DNA from: Tautonia rosea
GTDB lineage: Bacteria > Planctomycetota > Planctomycetia > Isosphaerales > Isosphaeraceae
NCBI RefSeq assembly: GCF_012958305.1
Contig: NZ_JABBYO010000004.1
Location: 310,001-374,000, forward strand
Direction: 5' to 3'
Length of the DNA: 64,000 nucleotides
The position numbers and the translations under genes are program-made. A model generated the notes under the pieces. That model did no database searches. It was not told the DNA's origin and worked only from the letters and a program-made list of their open reading frames with translations. Numbering within the stretch: the stretch's first letter is position 1; every line of letters starts with the position of its first letter. Below, in pieces: positions 53,508 through 62,862 of this stretch.

Positions 53508-54374
53508 TCAGAGCGTTCGTCGCGATCGGGTGCGAACCCGGTAGGCGATGGCTCCTCCGGCCATCATGGCCCAGGCCAGGACGGTCGTCGGCTCGGGAAC
53601 AACAGGATCTCCCGATCCGCCCTGTTCGCGACCGGGGAAGGCGATGCGGGTGCTGGAGATGTAGTCTTCCCCTGCGATCACATCGTCGGGAGCGCCCGCA
53701 AAGGCGCTGACAACGAAGCCGTCTTCCGGCACCAGGCCTTCAAATTGCATGAAGTTGCCGATGGTGAACTGGAAGTCGGGGTGCTCGGCCGACGGGTCGA
53801 AGGCGAGCTGGCCGAGGTGTTCGGTGAGGGTATCACCGAAACTGAAGGCCATACCGGCGGGGGATTGTTTGTACTGAGCGACGGTGAAGTGGTCGGTGCC
53901 CTTGCCAACGCTCGACTTGTTCGCCGGAACTCCGGCGATCACGTCGGGGGTGCCGTCGAGGTTCAGGTCGAGCGCGACGACAATTGCCTCCAGTCCGCCG
54001 AGGCTCGGTCGATCATGGCCGAGGGGAGCGGAGAGCTGGCCGGGCATCCCGTCGCCATCGGCATCGCCGGCGACTCCCCAGAAGTTCAGGCCGAAATACA
54101 TGGTATCGGAGGTATCATCATAGGCCAGGCGAAGGTCCTTGATGTTCCATCCGGTCGTGCCGGGCAACGAGGCGTGCTGCGCCACGTCGCCGGGACTCGG
54201 GTTTCCGAACGAATCGGGGTTATCAACGATGACCACGATGCCATTGCCGGGCTCGATTGGGAAGTCGTTTTCAACGTTCCCGGTCAGCTGGATGGCACCG
54301 GCCGAGGCCGTCCTGGCGACCAGGATCAGGCCGAAACCGACCGCTATCAAGATGGGGCAGTTGTGCTGCCGCAT
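53508..54374 (-). CDS. PEP-CTERM sorting domain protein
   Basis: A 288-residue secreted protein with a signal peptide (residues 1-25) and a C-terminal PEP-CTERM tail VVPEPTTVLAWAMMAGGAIA plus an Arg-rich end, which directs attachment via an exosortase. The middle is a beta-rich domain with calcium-like AGDADGDGM. It is homologous to the N-terminal half of the divergent 54665 gene: shared NVxxDFP, SxTMYFG/SLYFG, AGDAD and xVSAFAG(A/S) motifs. The ATG at 54374 follows GGAAGGAGA. The two share a 290-base divergent region. Confidence 0.85.
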   Translation of the reverse strand: MRQHNCPILIAVGFGLILVARTASAGAIQLTGNVENDFPIEPGNGIVVIVDNPDSFGNPSPGDVAQHASLPGTTGWNIKDLRLAYDDTSDTMYFGLNFWGVAGDADGDGMPGQLSAPLGHDRPSLGGLEAIVVALDLNLDGTPDVIAGVPANKSSVGKGTDHFTVAQYKQSPAGMAFSFGDTLTEHLGQLAFDPSAEHPDFQFTIGNFMQFEGLVPEDGFVVSAFAGAPDDVIAGEDYISSTRIAFPGREQGGSGDPVVPEPTTVLAWAMMAGGAIAYRVRTRSRRTL

Positions 54375-54664
54375 GCCGTGTCTCCTTCCACGTCTCGGCG
54401 GCTGATCGGGACCGGGCATTCTGCTCGGAGCGAACAGCCCGGGACACCGAACGATCGATCGAGGAGTGGTCTTGGCTCGGGTCGTGCCGCGGGCCGACGA
54501 GCGAGAGCTCCACTCCCCGGCGGCGTTGGCCATCGATTCCCCCTCCTGGGGTTATCGTCGGACTGCGTCGCGCGCCGGCCCGGCCGCCACTGTGGCGGCC
54601 CGATACGCGTCATGCCCGGGGCCGCCTCCGGCGCGGGCCTCCCGTGAGAAAGGACGAGGACGCC

Positions 54665-56428
54665 ATGACCGCGATCAGGAAGATCCTCCAGGCCATGCTT
54701 TCCTGGCGACCCCGCCGAGAGCCGATCGCGCGGAAAACGCGACGACGCTCAGGGGCCGCAGTTGAGCATCTGGATCATCGACAACTCATGAGCGTCGACT
54801 TCACGGGAAACGTTTTAATCGATTTTCCAGAAACAACAAGTCCAGGTGTTGTGGTCCTCACTCCCGAACCAGGCGACCCAGATTACCTGGTTCCCATCAT
54901 TCCGGCCGAACCGCCCGAACTGGGTGAGTTCATCCGCGTCTCTGGTTTCCAGCTTGATGCGATCCGGGTGTCGTACAGTCCGGAGAATGATTCGCTGTAC
55001 TTCGGGATGCAGCAGCCGGTCAACCAGAAGACCGGCCAGCCGGTCATTGCCGGCGATGCGGACAACAACCTGAACGGGGGCACGGTTGCCCCGGAAATTC
55101 AGGCGCTGCCCTTGTTCTTCGAAGACCCGATGCTGCTCGGGGGGTCGGAGTACATGTATGTCAGCATTGACTTTTTGGGGAACGACGACCTGAACGACCC
55201 GACCACGCTGAGCGATAACGTGGTGGCGGGGATGAACGGCGGGATCGACCCCGTGACGCTTCAGCCGCTTCGGCAGACCTACATGGTGGCCGAGTATTCG
55301 AGCGACCCTCTGCGGGGGGGCTTCGGCACGATGTTGCCGGAGTTCATCGGCTCGTCGTTCTTGACCAATACGCCCGAGGCGCCGAACTTCGAGTTCGAGG
55401 TCCGGAACTTCTCGCAGCTTTATGCCCAGCAGACAGGGGGGACGCTGACTCCGGAGACCGATCTGCAGGTCTCGGCCTTTGCCGGATCGGCGCAGGACGA
55501 CGGGATCAGCGAGGCGCAGATTCCGCCATTGCCGTTTACCTTTGGTGATGCGATTCTGCCGCCGCCGCCGCCGCCGCCGCCCCCGCCCCCGCCGCCGCCG
55601 CCGCCGCCCCCGCCGCCCTGCCCGCCGCTGGAGCCGAAGATCCTGGTCAATCCGCACCAGCACCGGGTGGTCAACACGGCGCATCCGCAACTGGTCCGGG
55701 TCAACGTGTTCGGGGCGCCTCGGTTCAATGTCGAGCAGATCGCGACGCCGACGGTGCGCCTCTCCGGGGCTGAGCCGGTGTCGGTCTTCACAGGATTTGC
55801 CAATCGGGACCCGTACCTGGATGCCACGTACGTTTTCCTGAGCACCGACCTTGACCCCTTGCCGCCCGGGGCCACGATGGTGACCCTGACCGGCGAGCTG
55901 AACGATGGGACGAAGTTCGAGAGCCCGTTCGAGATCTTCAATCGCGATGCCATGATGTTCATGGCCGGGATCAATGTGGCTCCTCAGCCGGCTCCGAATG
56001 CTCCGCCGCAGCCATTGTCGCTCTATCAAGGGCTGCAACCGGGGCAGGGTCCCAGACTCAAGGAAGTGCTTGGACCGGCGATCCACGGAACACTCGGCTC
56101 GGTGCCGACACAGGCGGCCCTGGGTCGACAGTTGACACCCATGCCGGCTCCGGCTCCGGCTCCGGTGGCTCCGCCTCGGGTTTTGCTCGGCCAGCCGGCC
56201 CCGGCGGCGACCCTGGCGGGAGCTGTGGCCCAGTCTCCCGGCGTGACGTTGGGAAGTGGCCCGGTGATCAGCCTGGCGAACCGAGGAGGGGCATCAGCCG
56301 CGACCCCGCAATCCACGTTGCGAGACCCGTCGATCCGGATGCCTGTGTCGCCGGCGGTTTCGACCCGACCGGTGGCGGCCCCGACCATCACGATCGACTA
56401 TGGCCAGCACGGGACATCGGCCCGTTGA
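54665..56428 (+). CDS. Surface-type protein with LEDR-like start, beta domain and long polyproline run
   Basis: A 587-residue protein. The start carries VEHLDHRQLMS (residues 33-43), resembling the LExR-type targeting motif found at the N-terminus of many planctomycete surface proteins. A beta domain homologous to the opposite PEP-CTERM protein follows (about 45-290; AGDADNN, DLQVSAFAGSAQDD), then 19 consecutive prolines (299-317), and a second region with strands to about 435, and an Ala/Pro-rich low-complexity tail (440-587). No C-terminal anchor is seen. The ATG at 54665 follows GAAAGGACGAGGAC. Function unknown. Confidence 0.8.
   Translation: MTAIRKILQAMLSWRPRREPIARKTRRRSGAAVEHLDHRQLMSVDFTGNVLIDFPETTSPGVVVLTPEPGDPDYLVPIIPAEPPELGEFIRVSGFQLDAIRVSYSPENDSLYFGMQQPVNQKTGQPVIAGDADNNLNGGTVAPEIQALPLFFEDPMLLGGSEYMYVSIDFLGNDDLNDPTTLSDNVVAGMNGGIDPVTLQPLRQTYMVAEYSSDPLRGGFGTMLPEFIGSSFLTNTPEAPNFEFEVRNFSQLYAQQTGGTLTPETDLQVSAFAGSAQDDGISEAQIPPLPFTFGDAILPPPPPPPPPPPPPPPPPPPPCPPLEPKILVNPHQHRVVNTAHPQLVRVNVFGAPRFNVEQIATPTVRLSGAEPVSVFTGFANRDPYLDATYVFLSTDLDPLPPGATMVTLTGELNDGTKFESPFEIFNRDAMMFMAGINVAPQPAPNAPPQPLSLYQGLQPGQGPRLKEVLGPAIHGTLGSVPTQAALGRQLTPMPAPAPAPVAPPRVLLGQPAPAATLAGAVAQSPGVTLGSGPVISLANRGGASAATPQSTLRDPSIRMPVSPAVSTRPVAAPTITIDYGQHGTSAR
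55559..55615 (+). repeat. Trinucleotide CCG-type repeat coding polyproline
   Basis: A run of 19 proline codons (CCG with some CCC) lies within the 587-residue surface-type protein at residues 299-317. The run is interrupted by a cysteine codon at its end. Confidence 0.9.
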
Positions 56429-56516
56429 TCGGATCGGTCCGAGGTGGAATTCGATTCTGAATCTGAACCTGACCGCCCCCCCTTGCGGTCGTTAGGATAG
56501 TTGGAACGATCGAGCG

Positions 56517-56544
56517 AGCCCCCCGGACGTCGAGCCGGGGGGCT
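56517..56544 (+). terminator. Terminator-like hairpin after the surface-protein gene
   Basis: A perfect 10-pair stem AGCCCCCCGG / CCGGGGGGCT (56517-56526 and 56535-56544) with loop ACGTCGAG lies 88 bases after the stop of the 54665-56428 gene. The T-rich tract after it is short. Confidence 0.5.
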
Positions 56545-56581
56545 TGTCTCGTGGTTTCGAGACGCATCGAAGGGGACGGGC

Positions 56582-57001
56582 ATGCTTCGGATCAACGACC
56601 GGATTTCGATCCCTATGGACGAATTCCAATTCGACTACATCCGATCCGGCGGACCCGGCGGACAGAACGTCAACAAGGTGGCGACCAAGGCCGTCCTGCG
56701 CTGGAGGCCCGGAGACAGCCCGAGCCTGCCCGAGCCGGTCCGCCGTCGGCTGATGCGTCAGATCGGTTCTCGGCTGACGAGTGACGGGGATCTGATCGTC
56801 TCCTCACAGCGCACGAGGGATCGCCTGCGGAACATTGACGACTGCCTGGACAAGGTCCGCGATCTGGTGCTGGAAGCGGCCACGCCGCCGAAGCCGAGGA
56901 TCGCGACCAAGCCGACGCTCGGCTCGAAGGTGCGGCGTGCCGAGCAGAAGAAGCAACGCTCGACCACCAAGAAGCTGCGCAAGCCCCCATCATTTGATTG
57001 A
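56582..57001 (+). CDS. arfB: Peptidyl-tRNA hydrolase ArfB (alternative ribosome rescue)
   Basis: ArfB (YaeJ) enters the empty A site of stalled ribosomes and hydrolyses peptidyl-tRNA. The 139-residue product has the catalytic GGQ at 26-28 in RSGGPGGQNVNK, a helical domain and the basic C-terminal tail (for example KKQRSTTKKLRK) that enters the mRNA channel. Length fits the family. The ATG at 56582 follows AAGGGGA by 5 bases. It is separated by 28 bases from the next gene. Confidence 0.95.
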   Translation: MLRINDRISIPMDEFQFDYIRSGGPGGQNVNKVATKAVLRWRPGDSPSLPEPVRRRLMRQIGSRLTSDGDLIVSSQRTRDRLRNIDDCLDKVRDLVLEAATPPKPRIATKPTLGSKVRRAEQKKQRSTTKKLRKPPSFD

Positions 57002-57029
57002 GTCGAACACGGAACGGAGTCTTACATCA

Positions 57030-57302
57030 ATGGCCGACCGCGATTATTCGCCGCATCAACAGAAAATCATTAAGCGATATTATCAGAATTTTGACGCGAT
57101 CAAGTCGCAGCGACTTTCCGACCTGATCGCCGAGATTTACCTGGCCGAGGGGAAAAAGAGCGACCGGCTCTGGAAGCAGGCGGCCGACATTTTAACGAAG
57201 ATGGAGTTTCCGGCCTCCCGGATTGAGCACCTGATGCAGAAGCGAGAGCCGCATTTGCTGGTCGGCATTCTCAAGGAGCTGGAAACGCGGAAAGGAATGT
57301 GA
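57030..57302 (+). CDS. Small conserved helical protein of unknown function
   Basis: A 90-residue protein. The sequence is charged and helical (HQQKIIKRYYQNFDAIKSQR, EPHLLVGILKELETRKG), with no signal or membrane helix. It resembles small proteins present in many planctomycete genomes as far as I recall, but I cannot assign a function. The ATG at 57030 follows a CGGAG site by about 11 bases. It follows the ArfB gene by 28 bases on the same strand and may be co-transcribed. It converges on the Gfo/Idh gene, with a hairpin between the stops. Confidence 0.8.
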   Translation: MADRDYSPHQQKIIKRYYQNFDAIKSQRLSDLIAEIYLAEGKKSDRLWKQAADILTKMEFPASRIEHLMQKREPHLLVGILKELETRKGM

Positions 57303-57309
57303 GGTAATC

Positions 57310-57348
57310 GGGCCGTCCTGGGAATCGTGGCAATCCTCAAGACGGCCC
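57310..57348. terminator. Hairpin between convergent genes, possible bidirectional terminator
   Basis: An 8-pair stem GGGCCGTC (57310-57317) / GACGGCCC (57341-57348) lies in the 73-base gap between two convergent genes. It lacks a clear T-run on either side, so it is a candidate only. Confidence 0.4.
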
Positions 57349-57375
57349 AATGGGGAGTTGGAGTCTCGGTGAGGT

Positions 57376-58704
57376 TTAGACGGGATAGATCCAGGGAGAG
57401 CGATACTCGCGGCGGAGGAGGGCATTGGCCTCGGCGTCGCCGGGGATGGTGTGGGTGTCGTGGTCCCAGTGGATACTGCGACCGAGCTTGTAGGAAAGCA
57501 TGCCGAGGAGGCTGAGGTTGGTCGAGTGGTGGCCAATCTCGATGTCGGAGACGGGTCGGCGGTCGGAGGAGATGGCGTCGAGGAAGTCGGCCCAGAGTTC
57601 GCGAATGTTTTGCTGGTCAGGCTCGTGAAGCTGGGCGGGGATGTTGACGGCGGCGCGCTTGGCGTCGCGGGGGTAGAAGGTGGTGCCGTCGAGCCAGCCG
57701 ATGTGCAGGGTGCCGTTGGTGCCGTAGAAGTAGCATCCGACGGCCTGCTGGGGGTGGGTCTTCTCGGCAGTGTTGCCGGCGAAGCGGCGGTGCTCCCAAG
57801 AGAGGGAGAAGTTCTCGAATTCGAAGGCGGCGATCTGATGGTCGGGGGCGTCGGTGGTCAGGCGATCGCCGTCGTTGATCGCCGGGCCGGCGATCGGTCG
57901 GCCGCCGGTGGAGAAGACGGTTTTGGGGGCGACCTCGTCGGACCACCAGAGCACCTGATCCATCCAGTGGATGCCCCAGTCGCCGAGGGTGCCGTTGGCG
58001 AGGTCGAGGAAGTTGCGGAACCCCTTCGGATGGAGCTTGGGATTGAAGGGGTGAAGCGGGGCGGGGCCGCACCAGAGGTCCCAGTCGAGGCCGGCGGGGG
58101 GGGCTTCGTTCGGGCTCGGTTCCTCGGGACCGCCGCCGTAGTGGACGAAGGCGCGGACCATACCGACATCGCCGACGGTGCCGTCGCGGAGCATTTCCAT
58201 CCCGGCGATGTTGTGCGGCGAGACGCGGCGGTGGGTTCCAACCTGCACGACGCGGTCGTTGCGTCGGGCGGCGGCGACCATGGCCTTGCCTTCGAGGATG
58301 GTGTGGCCGATCGGTTTTTCGACGTAGACGTGGGAGCCGGCGTCGCACGCGGCGATCGTGATGAGCGGGTGCCAGTGGTCGGGGGTTGCGACGATGGCGA
58401 TGTCGGGTTTTTGCTCGTCGAGTAGCTCGCGGAAATCGTTGTAGATCTTGATCGAATCGGGGAGCATGCCGCCGAGAGTGGACTTGCAGGAGGCGATCTG
58501 CGACTCATCAACATCGCAGAGGGCGACGGGGCGGCATCGGCCGGAGGCGATGGCTTCGCGGAGGATGTTCGTTCCCCACCAACCGGAACCGATCAGGGCG
58601 GTGGAGTAGGTCTGATCTTGCTTCGCCTGGAGGATCCCGGGCATGGCAGCGAAGGCCCCGGCGGCGGCAGCGGAGCGGACGAAGGAGCGTCGGGTGATGG
58701 TCAT
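57376..58704 (-). CDS. Gfo/Idh/MocA family oxidoreductase, Tat-exported
   Basis: The 442-residue product carries a twin-arginine signal (MTITRRSFVRSAAAAGAFAA) and a Rossmann domain with GSGWWG (residues 39-44). The EKP motif (VEKPIGHTILEGKAM) and the C-terminal alpha/beta fold with WGIHWMDQVLWW are typical of the family, in which the lysine of EKP is catalytic. These enzymes oxidise sugars or inositols with NAD(P); exported versions are abundant in planctomycetes. Substrate unknown. A GAGGC site precedes the ATG. It diverges from the low-GC PEP-CTERM gene. Confidence 0.93.
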   Translation of the reverse strand: MTITRRSFVRSAAAAGAFAAMPGILQAKQDQTYSTALIGSGWWGTNILREAIASGRCRPVALCDVDESQIASCKSTLGGMLPDSIKIYNDFRELLDEQKPDIAIVATPDHWHPLITIAACDAGSHVYVEKPIGHTILEGKAMVAAARRNDRVVQVGTHRRVSPHNIAGMEMLRDGTVGDVGMVRAFVHYGGGPEEPSPNEAPPAGLDWDLWCGPAPLHPFNPKLHPKGFRNFLDLANGTLGDWGIHWMDQVLWWSDEVAPKTVFSTGGRPIAGPAINDGDRLTTDAPDHQIAAFEFENFSLSWEHRRFAGNTAEKTHPQQAVGCYFYGTNGTLHIGWLDGTTFYPRDAKRAAVNIPAQLHEPDQQNIRELWADFLDAISSDRRPVSDIEIGHHSTNLSLLGMLSYKLGRSIHWDHDTHTIPGDAEANALLRREYRSPWIYPV

Positions 58705-59060
58705 GGGGGGCGCCTCGGGAGGTGAGGGGCGTTGTGGTGACTCACGAGAAGAACGCCGGAGGAGCGAATGGTAATCCGTATTCTCAACTCAGGTCGGTCG
58801 GAATGGAAAACCAGGCTGATCATTCGAGAACACGAATACCGTTGTAGTTTGGAAGCGACCTTGCCCTCAAGTTCAGAGCGGTTTTTGCGTACGTTTCGAA
58901 CACTGCTTTTTGTGTTGTTTTTCGTAACAGATAAAGATAACGCTTGCTGTCTTCATGTGGTGGAATCAAGATCCCGGCTACCGGCCTGGACGAGGCTAGT
59001 CGGATGTCCTCCGTTGGTGGAGGAGACACCATCGCACAGTGGCCGGAGGAGACTAGATTT
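58705..59060. promoter_or_regulatory. AT-rich divergent region, candidate promoter
   Basis: The 356-base gap between the Gfo/Idh gene and the low-GC gene has a T/A-rich core at 58870-58950. A possible sigma70 pair is TTGTGT (58910-58915) and TAAAGA (58932-58937), 16 bases apart, more than 120 bases before the ATG. This is only a weak match. Confidence 0.3.
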
Positions 59061-59885
59061 ATGATTGATCAACGATTGATTCAGTGGAGATGGAAGACAG
59101 CCGTGTTCGTTGTTCCAATGCTCTTCATGATCGCTGAGCAAGCGGACGCCGACATCGTGACACAATTTGGTCCTTCGGGGCTGAACTCAGGCAACGTATC
59201 CAATCTGCTCAATCAGGTTGGTATCGGAAGTACGAATAGCGCCTCAGAAACGACTGCGTTGACGTTCGAAGTTCCTGGGGCACCCGGTTCAAACACGAAC
59301 CTTACATTTACCTTTGTGGCAAACACAGGGGCTTTTCTGTATACGTTCGGTTTCTTTGATGCAAGTGTCCCCACTGCGAACCCTGTGACGGAGAAGCAGC
59401 TCTGGGCGACTCAGGCATTGTCGAGTGCAGTGCAGGTGTTCGACGATCGGGTTGACAATCCCATCGTTTCGAGAAGCTTTACCGTCGCGGCGGGAACGAC
59501 GCTCGGGTTCTTTCTGATCCCGAATAATACCCTAGCGAATTTCCAGGCGAATCCTGGTGCATTCTATCCCTCGCAGACCAGCGACAATCTATTACGGTCC
59601 CCTTTGTTTTCGATCACCGATGCGAATCCAGGGGAACTTGATCAGATGCTGTCATTTGTCGGGAATGGGGTGACGCTATTCACGTTTGAGGACCTGACAC
59701 GCACAGGTTCCTCGGATCAGGATTTTGTCGATCTGGCCTTTACCATTGATGCCGAACTGATTCCTTCGGTCGTTCCCGAGCCCACAACGATCGTCAACGG
59801 TCTGTTCGGGATTGCGTTAATCATGGCCGGTTGGACCAGATTCGGACGACGGCGCAAGCCGCTCCAGGACCTTTCCGCCGCGTAA
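59061..59885 (+). CDS. PEP-CTERM protein with DUF4114-like domain, low GC
   Basis: The 274-residue secreted protein has a signal peptide (about residues 10-29) and a C-terminal PEP-CTERM tail (VPEPTTIVNGLFGIALIMAG plus RRRK). The final domain has FEDLTRTGSSDQDFVDLAF, resembling the acidic calcium-binding end of DUF4114. It is rich in Asn, Thr and Phe, and its base composition is near 50 percent GC in the first 100 bases I counted (49 of 100), well below its neighbours. GGAGGAG lies 10 bases before the ATG at 59061. Transfer from another genome is possible. Confidence 0.83.
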   Translation: MIDQRLIQWRWKTAVFVVPMLFMIAEQADADIVTQFGPSGLNSGNVSNLLNQVGIGSTNSASETTALTFEVPGAPGSNTNLTFTFVANTGAFLYTFGFFDASVPTANPVTEKQLWATQALSSAVQVFDDRVDNPIVSRSFTVAAGTTLGFFLIPNNTLANFQANPGAFYPSQTSDNLLRSPLFSITDANPGELDQMLSFVGNGVTLFTFEDLTRTGSSDQDFVDLAFTIDAELIPSVVPEPTTIVNGLFGIALIMAGWTRFGRRRKPLQDLSAA

Positions 59886-59937
59886 TGAATTGAGTGGGCC
59901 TCGCGCGGCACACCGGGCCTCGCGTTCGTGCCGCTGG

Positions 59938-59995
59938 CCCCCTCACCCGGCCTTGCGGCCACCCTCTCCCCCGGTGTGGGGGAGAGGGGTTGGGA
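59938..59995 (+). repeat. Dispersed intergenic palindromic element, copy 5
   Basis: Core CCCCTCACCCGGCCTTGCGG with the arm CCCTCTCCCCCGG...GGGGGAGAGGGG. It lies between the low-GC PEP-CTERM gene and the convergent DUF3500 gene, 11 bases before the latter's stop. Confidence 0.8.
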
Positions 59996-60006
59996 GGACG
60001 GGAGGC

Positions 60007-60999
60007 TTAGACTTTCTTGGCGATGTTCACGTAGGTGTGGACGTGAGGAGCGCCGCGGAAGTGCCAGACGAAGGTGGGGCCTTCGAGGCGCCAGATGTCC
60101 CATTCGCTGTCGTCGCCGAGGTCGCCTTCCTTGTAGAAGGCCATGTGCAGGGCGTCGAGGCCGCCGCCGGCTTCGATGATGGACATGGCTTCCTCGACGT
60201 CTTCGGAGCGGTACGGGTCGAGGAGGACGCGGATGACGGACTGGACCAGTTCTTTCTGATCGCTGGACAGTTCGCAGAGGCAGATGCCGGGGAAGGTGCC
60301 GCCTTCGCCCTGGAGTAAGACGTCAGTTTCGCGAGGGGCCTTCTCGACGAGGGCGAGCTCGCGTTGTTTGCCGTCGAGGGCGCCGAAGACTTGGTTGGCC
60401 TTGACGGTCTGGTAGTAGAAAACGTTGCCGGGCAGGCCCTTCTTGGCGTCCCCTTCGCCGTGGCCGTAGACGATCGGGCCGCCGAAGGCCGCGCCGGGGT
60501 TGCTGTTGCCGTCGGCGCGGAGGGTCAGGTGGCGTCCGGTCATCTCGAATTCGAACTGATCGGAGCCAGGCTTGCCGAAGAGGGCAATGTGGTATTCCTC
60601 AAAGCCGCCGGAGTCCTGATCCATCTGGATGCGGAAGCGGTCGTAGCCTTCGGGGCTGGTGACGCCTCGGACGATGTCTTCGACGAGCATCTGCTGCTCG
60701 GTGTCGAGCTGGCCGATGGTCGGGTCGGTGATGGCCCAGTTGGCGCTGATCCGGGTGCGAAGCGGATGATCGTAGGGGAAGCAGAGGACCTCACGCTGCT
60801 CGGGCTTGAGCGATTCGAAGAGCCGAGCGGCGGCGGTTTCGGCCGCGCTGCTCTGGCTCGGCCCGTCGCCGATGAAGGCGGCGTGTGCATTGACCAGCGG
60901 GGCCAGGCCGCTGAGGGCGGCCGCACCGCCGACGGTGCGGACAAACTGGCGACGAGAAACCGAATCAGGGCGGGCGTCGTTGCGGTTGTCCTGAGACAT
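60007..60999 (-). CDS. DUF3500 domain-containing protein, Tat-exported
   Basis: A 330-residue protein with a twin-arginine signal (VSRRQFVRTVGGAAALSG). The body fits DUF3500, a family of unknown role: PEQREVLCFPYDHPLRTRIS, GRHLTLRADGN, AFGGPIVYGHGEGD and TYVNIAKKV-type end. These proteins are common in planctomycetes and are likely periplasmic. The ATG at 60999 follows GGAGG by 9 bases. The open frame upstream to 61272 is unsupported. It converges on the PEP-CTERM gene across a repeat copy. Confidence 0.88.
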   Translation of the reverse strand: MSQDNRNDARPDSVSRRQFVRTVGGAAALSGLAPLVNAHAAFIGDGPSQSSAAETAAARLFESLKPEQREVLCFPYDHPLRTRISANWAITDPTIGQLDTEQQMLVEDIVRGVTSPEGYDRFRIQMDQDSGGFEEYHIALFGKPGSDQFEFEMTGRHLTLRADGNSNPGAAFGGPIVYGHGEGDAKKGLPGNVFYYQTVKANQVFGALDGKQRELALVEKAPRETDVLLQGEGGTFPGICLCELSSDQKELVQSVIRVLLDPYRSEDVEEAMSIIEAGGGLDALHMAFYKEGDLGDDSEWDIWRLEGPTFVWHFRGAPHVHTYVNIAKKV

Positions 61000-61271
61000 C
61001 AGGGATGGCCTCCGCGCGGTTGAGGAAAGTCGATCGGATCGCCCGGCGCGACCCCACGCCGGAACGTTGACTCTATCACGCGGGAATTCCCGGTGTAAGC
61101 AAGAACCGGCCCCGTTGTTGAACAAAGCGGCTCGGCCGATCGCACGGGTTGAGCCGGTCGGAGCCGGAGGGATAAGATGATCGAGTGCCCTTTCCCGAGG
61201 ATCGATCGGGAGGATGGGTTCCTCTCCGCCCCTTTGACGATTCAGACTGAACCGAGAACGGAGGTCCCCCA

Positions 61272-62747
61272 ATGGCCACGGCGACCGAGGCCCGACCGAC
61301 GCTCAATCGCTCCTTTCAGACGAAGCTCCTGATCAACGGTCAGTGGCGTGACAGCCTCAGCGGCAAGACCTTCGAGACGATCAACCCGGCGACTGAGGAG
61401 GTCATCGCCCAGGTGGCCGAGGGGGACGCCGCGGATATTGATCTGGCGGTCAAGGCTGCTCGGAAGGCGTTCGACACTGGCCCCTGGCGGACGATGGACG
61501 CCCGGGATCGGGGCCGGCTCCTCAATAAGCTTGCCGACCTGATGGAGTCGCAGATCGACGAGCTGGCGGCGCTGGAGTCGCTCGACAACGGCAAACCGCT
61601 CAGCGAGGCGAGGAATGGCGACCTGCCCTTGGTGGTTGATTGCCTGCGGTATTACGCGGGCTGGGCCGACAAGATTCACGGGCAGACGATCCCGATTCGA
61701 GGGAACTTCTTCAGCTACACGAGGAAAGAGCCGGTCGGGGTCGCGGGGCAGATCATCCCGTGGAACTTCCCGATGCTGATGGTCGCCTGGAAGTGGGGAC
61801 CGGCGCTGGCGGCCGGATGCACGATCGTGATGAAGCCGGCCGAGCAGACCCCCCTGTCCTGCCTCCGCATGGGCGAGCTGGCGATGGAGGCGGGGTTTCC
61901 GGAAGGGGTGATCAACATCGTCCCCGGATTTGGGCCGGGGGCAGGATCGGCCTTGGTCGATCATCCGGGGGTCGATAAGGTCGCGTTTACGGGATCGACC
62001 GAGGTCGGCAAGCTGATCATGCGGAATGCGTCGAACACCCTGAAGCGGGTGACGCTGGAACTGGGGGGCAAGAGCCCGAACATCGTGTTTGCCGATGCCG
62101 ACCTGGAGAAGGCGGTCGATGGTGCGATGCTCGGCCTGTACCTGAACCAGGGGCAATGCTGCTGCGCGGGCAGCCGGCTGTTCGTACAGGAATCGGTCTA
62201 TGACGAGATGGTCGAACGTCTGGCCGACAAGAGCAGCGCCCGCCGGCTCGGTGATCCGTTCGACCCGGAGACCGAGCAGGGGCCGCAGGTCGATCGCGAG
62301 CAGTTCGACAAGATCCTCGGCTACATCGAGAAAGGCAAGGAGCAAGGGGCCCGCTGCGTGGCTGGCGGCGAGCGGTTCGGCGAGAAGGGGTATTTCATCA
62401 AGCCGACCGTGTTCGCCGATGTGAAGGACGACATGGCGATCGCCACCGACGAGATCTTCGGGCCGGTCATGCAGGTCCTGAAGTTCCGGGAGATCGACGA
62501 GGTCGTCGAGCGGGCCAACACGACCGATTACGGCCTGGCCGCGGCGGTCTGGACGCGAGACATCGGCAAGGCACACGCCATCGCCAACCGCGTGCGGGCC
62601 GGGACGGTCTGGGTCAATTGCTACGATGTGTTCGATGCCGCCGCGCCGTTCGGCGGGTTCAAGGCGAGTGGCATTGGCCGGGAACTGGGCGAAAAGGCGC
62701 TCGACAATTACATCGAGCAGAAGACGGTGACGGTGTCGCTCGATTGA
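61272..62747 (+). CDS. Aldehyde dehydrogenase (class 1/2 type)
   Basis: Oxidises aldehydes to acids with NAD(P). The 491-residue product has the general base E263 (LELGGKSPN) and catalytic-cysteine motif [14 protein letters not shown], with the middle cysteine C297 the likely nucleophile as in mitochondrial ALDH2. Other motifs: [19 protein letters not shown] and [21 protein letters not shown]. Length is typical. The ATG at 61272 follows CGGAGG by 7 bases and is divergent from the DUF3500 gene (272 bases). Substrate unknown. Confidence 0.95.
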   Translation: MATATEARPTLNRSFQTKLLINGQWRDSLSGKTFETINPATEEVIAQVAEGDAADIDLAVKAARKAFDTGPWRTMDARDRGRLLNKLADLMESQIDELAALESLDNGKPLSEARNGDLPLVVDCLRYYAGWADKIHGQTIPIRGNFFSYTRKEPVGVAGQIIPWNFPMLMVAWKWGPALAAGCTIVMKPAEQTPLSCLRMGELAMEAGFPEGVINIVPGFGPGAGSALVDHPGVDKVAFTGSTEVGKLIMRNASNTLKRVTLELGGKSPNIVFADADLEKAVDGAMLGLYLNQGQCCCAGSRLFVQESVYDEMVERLADKSSARRLGDPFDPETEQGPQVDREQFDKILGYIEKGKEQGARCVAGGERFGEKGYFIKPTVFADVKDDMAIATDEIFGPVMQVLKFREIDEVVERANTTDYGLAAAVWTRDIGKAHAIANRVRAGTVWVNCYDVFDAAAPFGGFKASGIGRELGEKALDNYIEQKTVTVSLD

Positions 62748-62862
62748 GGATGCTTGAAAACGTTCTTCTCGATCCCCTCCTCTCGCTCTGTTCCTGGTGG
62801 GAGGAGGGGGACGCTTGGGCTGTTCGAGCGTGCCTCTCGCGGTGTGTTTGACCTGGCGGAGG

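Noticed and set aside
54815-56086. 423-codon minus-strand frame opposite the surface protein
   Set aside because: It is mainly Arg-rich from the polyproline mirror, with no domain.
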